A DNA stretch of 64,000 nt from the NCBI GenBank assembly GCA_022376515.1, contig WTXI01000154.1, forward strand, positions 1 to 64,000. The letters run 5' to 3'. The DNA is from Lactifluus volemus (taxonomy: Eukaryota; Basidiomycota; Agaricomycetes; Russulales; Russulaceae). The notes below the pieces were generated by a model that worked only from the letters and a program-made list of their open reading frames with translations, ran no database searches and was not told where the DNA came from. Within the stretch, counting starts at the first letter, position 1. Each line of letters opens with the position of its first letter. The position numbers and the translations under genes are program-made. Below, in pieces: positions 57,108-64,000 of this stretch.

Positions 57108-60100
57108 GCAATCGATTTGGGGGAGAGACAGAGACAGAGGAAGAGAACTGAATCGGAGATGTTCCATCTTTTTTTATGTCTGTCATTCATTTGTCCAGTA
57201 CTATGCTGACCTATTTTCCGACTCGAGAGGCCGCCCGCCTTTGTAGGAGTCTTGGTTACTCTTTTTAGTGCCGTTTACATCGGAAACTATAATGTCTGCG
57301 GTCTTTCAGGGCGTACATGACGGCCGGTAATTTGTAGAAGGAATGAGACCTTTGTTTGTGGAATTTTTTGTGGGGTACTACCTGCCACAGTGGGAACTTC
57401 AAATACAAAGTAAAGGGTGCTAAGGAGGGACATGGAGGCATGCCTTGCATCGCTCCATCTGTCCGCTCCCATGAAAGCTGACTACGCGAACTAATGATAC
57501 AGTACAGCTTCATAGTCCCCGCTGCGTCATCTTACGGAGCAGCTCCTTGAGCTCAACCAGGGCAGAACCCCACAAAGCAACGAATCGTTAAAATTTCACA
57601 TCGAAAAACAGGCTTTTTGTGACCCATCAAAACCCCGAGACTTGCGCACAGGGGAGCCTTCTCGACCTTCCAATTCACTTATCCTTTTTGTTCCGTCAAA
57701 GTCGGATGGTGCCGTGAGCCTGCTCCAGCCCCAGTTGCTAGTGGAATGAATGAGTGGAGAGGGGGGTTGGTGGTAGTGGAGTTGGGTGGTGCTACTATGG
57801 TGGAGGGCGCCGTTGGAGCCCTTACGAGAGGGTTGGGCGGCTACGTTTTCGGTTTTCCCGTCGATTGGACGTTCCAACCCCCGGGTTCGAAGAGCAGGAG
57901 TACTACCGTACTTGGTACTCTCAGGATAAGCGGTGAAAGTGTAGGCGGGCTGTGCAGCCACCCCACTGGCATCATCACATTTGTGTCGGCGTGGAGAGGC
58001 GAGGCGAGGCGCGACCTTGCTGCGTTTCGGGAGGCTGTACTAGTCCTTATCCGATATAAAAATCGTAGAAGCGGTGACGTCGCCATTGAAGTGACGTTGG
58101 AATAACTTGTTTGTATATGATAACCACATGTTTTTTACACAACGTGAATTGGGTGGGGTGGGGGGACCAACTTGAAAAAGAGTCTTGGCACGGATCATCT
58201 CGCCAGTTTCTCGCGTGCGTCGAGCTTCTCAAAGGTATATGAATTGATACTCCGCGATTCACAACTTATGAACGGCTCCAAAGTGTTTTTCTAATCGAAG
58301 GAAGCTTTTTGAGTTATCGCAAATGAACGATTTATTTATGAACTCGTACACATAACAAGCCGCGCGCATCGCATTGCCGATAATTCGTGGTGGAACAGGC
58401 TGATGACATGCCGTAGGTGCCAGTGATCGAGAGATAAGAAGACATACATGAAACTTGACATAGTCACGCTTTCTGTCCATCCGGTGCCGTCTAATGCAAG
58501 AAACTGCAACAGTGATCTGAAATTACGTGCTTTCGGTTAATTAGGGTCCAAATGGCATCAGTTCCTTGTTGCGCCGATTGGGCCGAATAATGATCGCGAG
58601 GGAAGACGTCATGCAAAGGTAGAACGCACGAGAACGATCGAACACGTTCATCATGATGGGTGAGCGTAGGCCCACATGACTGATGGATGTAAACAGTGAG
58701 GGAAGAGAATTGTAGGAACGTTTGAAGGAAAAAGACCTTTTCCTCTCATGCGAACAATATACGCCATACAAAGCTCACGACACCCGCATCGGGGGAGCGC
58801 CATGCGCGGCGGTAACGCCGTATCCTCAGGTCCTCTCGTGGGCGACAGAACTGCTGCTAACCATCCCGTGACTAGAGACGCTCTTCTCCGGCGACCAGGG
58901 GGAGTGCGCCGTCTCTTGACCGCGTTATGACCGCACATGGGCCATCAGAAAGTAATAGCGGTGTCACTGGCATGCCGCCCTGGCTGTGGCATTGTTCTCT
59001 GCTTTGAGCTCCCCTCCTAAGTGTTCTTGCTCTTGCCCCACGTTCTCATGCAACGGCATAACTGTGCGGAAGTTAAACAAAACCGGAGTGAGAACGCCCA
59101 GTGAGTGAGGCAAACGACTAGGGCGCTTCGCATTGGGCACCTTGGGATGCCCCGTGAGTACAAAGGTTACGCATAGCAAGGATGAGGGATAAAATCTCCA
59201 AACGAGATGTCATCGGAACCCCTTTAAACCAAAGACGATGCAGTGTGCGAGTTTTCAAGTTACGCACATGCGAGTAAATGGTGTCCAACCGCCGCTAATG
59301 CCACGAAAGAGATGGAAACCTTAGATGGGCTTCTCGAGTCCCCCTTCTTCGTCTTCCCTAAAACTACAGACGACCGTGACGAGGTCAACGAGCAAAAAGT
59401 GAGCCATCCTGTTGACAACAGTCAGACGACTGACATCATCGACCACCCGAACTGAAGGTGTTTAAGAAGCTAGGATTGTGAACGCTCCTCCTAATCCACG
59501 AAAAGTCTACGATGTATACAATACCACACCGAGGTGTTTCAAGGGTAGCTGAGGGTAGGCAGTTCGGAAGAGGAGTATTCTTCGTGAATCTCTGCCAATG
59601 GCTCACTGCAAGCAAAAACTGCTCAGCATCAACTATAAAACGGAAATTGTACCAGGTGAGACCACATAGCTTGTGACAAAAACGATACGCTCCCAGAGAA
59701 GTACAACGTGAAGCTTGAGGGGGATCGCCAACAGAACGGGACTAAGTTAGTACGCGACAGAAGCCCGTAGTTTAGCTCATAGTGTCACGGTTCCCGGGCC
59801 TGGCATCGCGGCCTAGACAAACCCCTGGTGTCAGCTCTCGCGGTCCAGTTGAATAGACTCTGGCTCAGGATTTTCTCCCTCGTACCCCCGGTTGCACGTC
59901 TGTCGCATCAAAAGGAGAGTCGTTGGAGCTAGAAGCGATGTGCTCCTAAAAAAGGAAACACAATCTCCGGGTCCAGGGCGTGAGGAGCTCGCCATTTTTT
60001 TTGCAGTTCTGGGAGAGGATGGGAAGGGCTCGGGCTTTAAGTTTGCTGAAGAGTAGTACCTGTTTACATCTACAGTATCTAGCTGTTGCATTGGTCTTCT

Positions 60101-63100
60101 TGGTGAAGAATGTCGGCTCGATTTGACTGAGTGGCCAGGGCGTCGATCGTGACAACAAAATCATAAGGTGTGAATTTTACTGGTCTCTAGAGGTTAGGCG
60201 TAGACTCGAACCTGTCATTTATTTCATATTGGTTTATCTGTCACTTGGTGCGATTATTTTCGCAGTGGGGGTGGGGCAGATGATCAACTAACGTCTATAT
60301 GACAGGTCGAGCGTTCCGCAATGTGCCAATGTATCCAATAGCCAATGACAACCCGCGGGTGCAGAGCAGTGAACAGTTGAATAGACAGCCAATAGAAATA
60401 ATTCATCATTTTCAGGGCCACGGCTCCACTTCCGAACGGCATACCGTATTGACTCCGAACCTACTAGTACCTACGTTTCCGACTTGGAAACGTCGATCCT
60501 GACAGGAGACCGTGACGTCAATACAATGAGAATAACTTAGAAAGAGGGGCGAGAAAAAACGAAACCGATAACGCCGCACTCCTGTCAAGCTCGAAGAGGC
60601 TTGTTGACGGTTAGCACCGGTGTATGCAGGCGAACAACTTGAACAATACATCCAGCATGACCATATCAAACTCTCCATATGTTTTGATTGCAAGCGCAGG
60701 TCAGACAAAAAAAAATTAGAGAAGTCTCTATTGCAAAGCGAGCGGTGGGAGTCGAGAAATACGTCGCACCCGTCAGCAAGGCTTTTGAATCCGCTGAAAA
60801 GGCCGAGGAAGGCAGAGAATGCGAGTGATTGGATTAAGGCCATACTAGATGGACAAAGACACCTCTCCGACATGAAGAGTATTGAAAGCGTTGAGCAGGT
60901 GACGCCGCAAGAGTCCCACTGTGCGCGCGAAAAGGACATCATAAGACTGCATTGCAACGCTGGCACTAAGCAAGGCAGAGCCCAAGCATGATCTTGTTGC
61001 AGACGAAAACAGGCAGCTTATGAGCTTTCGGGTGTAGGATGCCACTAATAACCATTCGGCACTGGAACTTGACCTGCACATCATGATCACCCTGCAACAC
61101 CAAATGACTGACATGCCAGAGGCATTTTCAGGACCATCAAATTGTCGAAAAAAGTCGGCGCACGTAACTTGAGCATGCAATCGCAAGAAGTTTGCAGGCC
61201 CGCCTCGGTCACCTGGGCCAGCGCCATCCATGTCGGTGGGTCTGGGCGACCCCGCCTGTGCTTTTTCTGTAAGTGTGAATTATTGTCGATAAAAACATCC
61301 ACACCTCACCACGCGATTGTGTCCTTATTGTTAATGATTTTCCGCCCTAAATTCCGTAGCTTGGCCCCCCCATTTTTTTTCATTGCAGGGGCGGGATTCG
61401 CGAAACCGTGGCATTTTCCATTCGGCCGCTCTGATACGTTCCCTTCACACGTGTTCTGCCATTCCCCCACCTTCGAAAGTGTCCCTTGCGCCCAGACCTT
61501 TCTATATGAGGCTTAACCCTTTGCGCCCTCCGCAGAAAGTCGCAATGCGACAACGGTTCGGCGAGCGAGCTACTTTTCAAGTCGAGCGGCGGCCGAGGGC
61601 TGAAGAAAAAGAGTAGAATTGTTCGTTTAAGGTTTCGGGTTATATTTAGCTTAAGGAACAATAGGTCCCACGAGGTGAACAGGTGAAGGTGCACATACCG
61701 TAATATCTAACCCCCTTGTCGCCATTTCCTGCGTTCACCTCGAGGCTCCTAACCAACTTTCAGCCGTGTTGCTCATTCGAATGGGGTTTGGACTTGTGGA
61801 CTCCGTCCTTCGTCTCCCATTGCGGCCCTTTTTTTGCGGTAGACCTATTCACCGTGGGGGCGTGGTGATAAAGTCTGCGCGATTTCCCGCACGGGGCGCC
61901 GCCAAAGAGTTCGCTACCTCAGGGAAACCCGGTTAAGTTGCTTCCAATTTTAAATTACTCAAGCTTCGGCGAGATCACCATCTCAGGGTCGCCACTCATA
62001 GAGGCGATGAGAGTTTCCGTCCTTTGCCCACCCTGAAGTGTCCTCCCCACCAAAGCCGCATTGGTCCGGTCACGAATTCTATTTGTATGTGTGAACTAGG
62101 TTTTCTAGCTCAGTTACTATCCCTGGTTCCAACCCTGATCAGGGTTCGTCAACAGATCAGTCACACTTGTCACAACGCCTAGTTCAGACTCCGCACGACT
62201 TGGCCTCAACACCGTCCTTGGCATTATCTAAGCATTAGTGGTTGACTCCGACATTGGTACCACTCGGCAGGCGTGACAAGTCGGTTCATTTCGCCATTTC
62301 TGCCCAAAAAAAAACACGGAATACACTTGTATGTGATATGCCATAAAGTTTTGTGGTGAATGAGCTAGAATTGAAGGAGAAATTTGAAGTGATCCGGGTT
62401 GGAACCACAGTTCCTCATTGTGTGTGCCGTCCGGACACATCATCCACGCGACCAGCGCCCTTAATGATTGCGCCCAATGGAAATAAAAGCGTAAGGAAAG
62501 GCCCGAAACAATCTCATCTCTCCAAAGTGATAATGCCGTAACCGTGGTTTCCTCTTCCATCCTCCTGACCTGAAGCAACCGAAACACCCTCACGCCTTGA
62601 GGGTGACGCACCTCTTTACTTTGTATGATTGAATTGCAAATTGAGTCATGTCATCACGAGCGCTTATGGGCCCCCCATCGTTTGACCGAGTTTCGAGAAC
62701 GGCCATGGATCGAGTATGGACTCGGATTTACTTCCACATTGATACAACGATGGGTATACCGTATACATGACAAGGTTGTATCGTCAGGCTTCCATACACT
62801 GTCGGTAAACCTTTCGCACCCTCGATCTGTTCCCTCGATTGGCGTGAGAACGAGAACAGACAAACTCGGATTTTTTATTTCAACCGTATTGGTCATGTGA
62901 GGCCCAACATACAATGAACGAGGGCAACATGAGCTTGTCCAGTCACGTTGACACGTCTCGTAAAAAGGGCCCAACTCGGTCAGCTAGGCGGGGTTATGTC
63001 GAACAAATTACTACCATGTGACGTATCAGGTTGTCCGGGTACAATTAGCTAAAGTATATCTGAGCGCGGTCCCAGGTCGGTCCCAGTGCTTGTGGGTTGT

Positions 63101-64000
63101 TCATGATCACCCTCAGGCAGCATAACGCGCCAATTACAATCGTGAACCAACTCGCGCGATGCTCAGGCCAACCGCTGTTGCTGCTTCCTGTTTAAACTTC
63201 TAGATATAAGCAGACACGTCCGGAAGTATTTCATGGTCATGACCCGCGCAAGGTGCAGCCAGTAGCGCATGCATGTAACTTTCGAATGTGGTGACTTTAG
63301 ACCCTGCGGTAGGACATGGAAATCGTGTCATGAATGAGATTCCTGAGTACATACCATCATGCCTTTAATGCACCCTGGGTCCCTCGATGGTGCCACCACA
63401 TCCAAACGTAAAATCCTAGGGCAGCGCTTGCGACGCCGCCTGTTCTTGGCGTCATGGAAGGCGAATCAGGTCGCCATGATCAAGATGACGGCCTCGGGAG
63501 GGGGATCGAGTACAAATAAGATCTGGCGATGACGATGGATAGAAAGCTTGTAAGCCAGAGATATAGAGACCGTACGGAGGAGGGAGACCGCGGGGTGATC
63601 AAGGGCGCGTTGCGGAATTTGAGCATTCGGAAAATCGCGCGAGAAGGCGGAAAGGTTAGTGACACTGTTGCTTGGAACGACCAACGCGATTGCAAATAAG
63701 CGTCTGCGCGTTGTCGGCACTGCGTCAAACTGTGTCGATGTGCCTCCCTCAACCCCCTCGAATGCCGTAATATGTCGAAGCCGCATCGGTGCCCCCCCCC
63801 TTTCGATCCAATCCACTGGACAAGGCTATGCATACTCCCGGGGCCGTGGGGTCCATGGATTCACGGGAGAAAGGATCTACCCGCCGTGCAGGGGGTGAAG
63901 ATGTGCCTCATTTAGCAGGTGTCATGGTTGGAAGGGGCAGCGGCCGACAGGCCCCGCTTGTCGGGAGAACGATGCGGGGACGTTGATCGGCGCCCCGATG
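57108..64000. other. 6.9 kb flank with only unsupported short ORFs
   Basis: I found no frame here with recognisable domains or a convincing intron pattern. The larger open stretches are 57746-58105 (+, 119 codons, Gly-rich, real ATG), 60412-60966 (-, starts GTG), 60620-60991 (+, starts GTG, lysine-rich), 60845-61231 (-, ATG, 128 codons), 62228-62611 (-), 62625-62900 (+) and 63466-63833 (-, two overlapping frames). None shows a motif, and several overlap on opposite strands. CT- and G-rich patches lie near 58140-58160 and 61800-61870. I saw no tRNA, no terminal repeats and no sequence shared with the array. Genes cannot be excluded, especially at the right edge. Confidence 0.4.

Noticed and set aside
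57596..57961. A 121-codon minus-strand gene (segments QPAYTFTAYPESTKYG, LHYHQPPSPLIHSTSN)
   Set aside because: The frame starts with GTG, has no in-frame upstream ATG that leads into it, and overlaps an ATG-started plus-strand frame of equal length; neither shows known motifs.
60412..61231. Overlapping plus and minus ORFs as a spliced gene
   Set aside because: I could not find donor and acceptor pairs that extend any frame, and no motif is recognisable on either strand.

Overview
The window looks like nuclear DNA of a filamentous basidiomycete, most likely an agaricomycete. Coding regions are split by many short GT-AG introns of about 50-60 nt. The dominant genes are C2-NACHT-WD40 receptors (HET-E-like fungal NLR/STAND proteins) ending in the 'GWICGEENE..FLWIPELHR' type tail familiar from agaricomycete WD40 proteins. 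The other recognisable genes (S28 serine peptidase, proteasome alpha-1, CNNM/Mam3) also read best against basidiomycete families.

Layout. Bases 1 to about 53,300 are a head-to-tail segmental array with a period of about 11.2-11.4 kb. Each unit holds, left to right: (i) an S28 serine-peptidase gene on the minus strand, tail-to-tail with the preceding NLR; (ii) a broken copy of the proteasome alpha-1 (PSMA1/Pre5) gene, minus strand; (iii) a short plus-strand fragment resembling the end of a fungal 7TM protein; (iv) a plus-strand C2-NACHT-WD40 NLR of about 5.3 kb with nine exons and 14 WD40 repeats (two seven-bladed propellers). Unit limits, using NLR stop codons, are 1-1989 (tail of the first NLR), 1990-13354, 13355-25969, 25970-37247, 37248-48421, then a partial last unit from 48422 (S28 gene plus flank) that fades out near 53,300. 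Unit 13355-25969 carries a 1,282-bp non-autonomous hAT-type element (13490-14771) with 8-bp target-site duplication; empty sites exist in sister units. A tRNA-promoter SINE-like sequence sits inside it.

Integrity. By manual splicing only one NLR (7957-13354, 1,654 aa) and one S28 gene (48810-51059, 559 aa) read cleanly. The others carry many one-base losses. A striking share of these losses fall exactly on columns where sister copies differ, which looks like consensus dropout between near-identical copies (or haplotypes). The 'pseudogene' labels on those NLR and S28 copies are therefore provisional. The proteasome copies are different: they share the same lesion and appear to have been dead before amplification.

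Right flank. After a diverged edge (51.5-53.3 kb) comes single-copy DNA with one clear gene, a CNNM/Mam3-family (DUF21 plus CBS) membrane protein at 54132-57107, with a TATA box 48 bases before its ATG. From 57.1 to 64.0 kb I found only short ORFs that I cannot support as genes.

The NLR copies are nearly identical except at a few codons per WD40 blade, where almost every blade differs between copies. This is what is expected of a recognition receptor family under diversification, co-amplified with a secreted peptidase. A role in non-self recognition or programmed cell death is inferred from family knowledge, not shown here.
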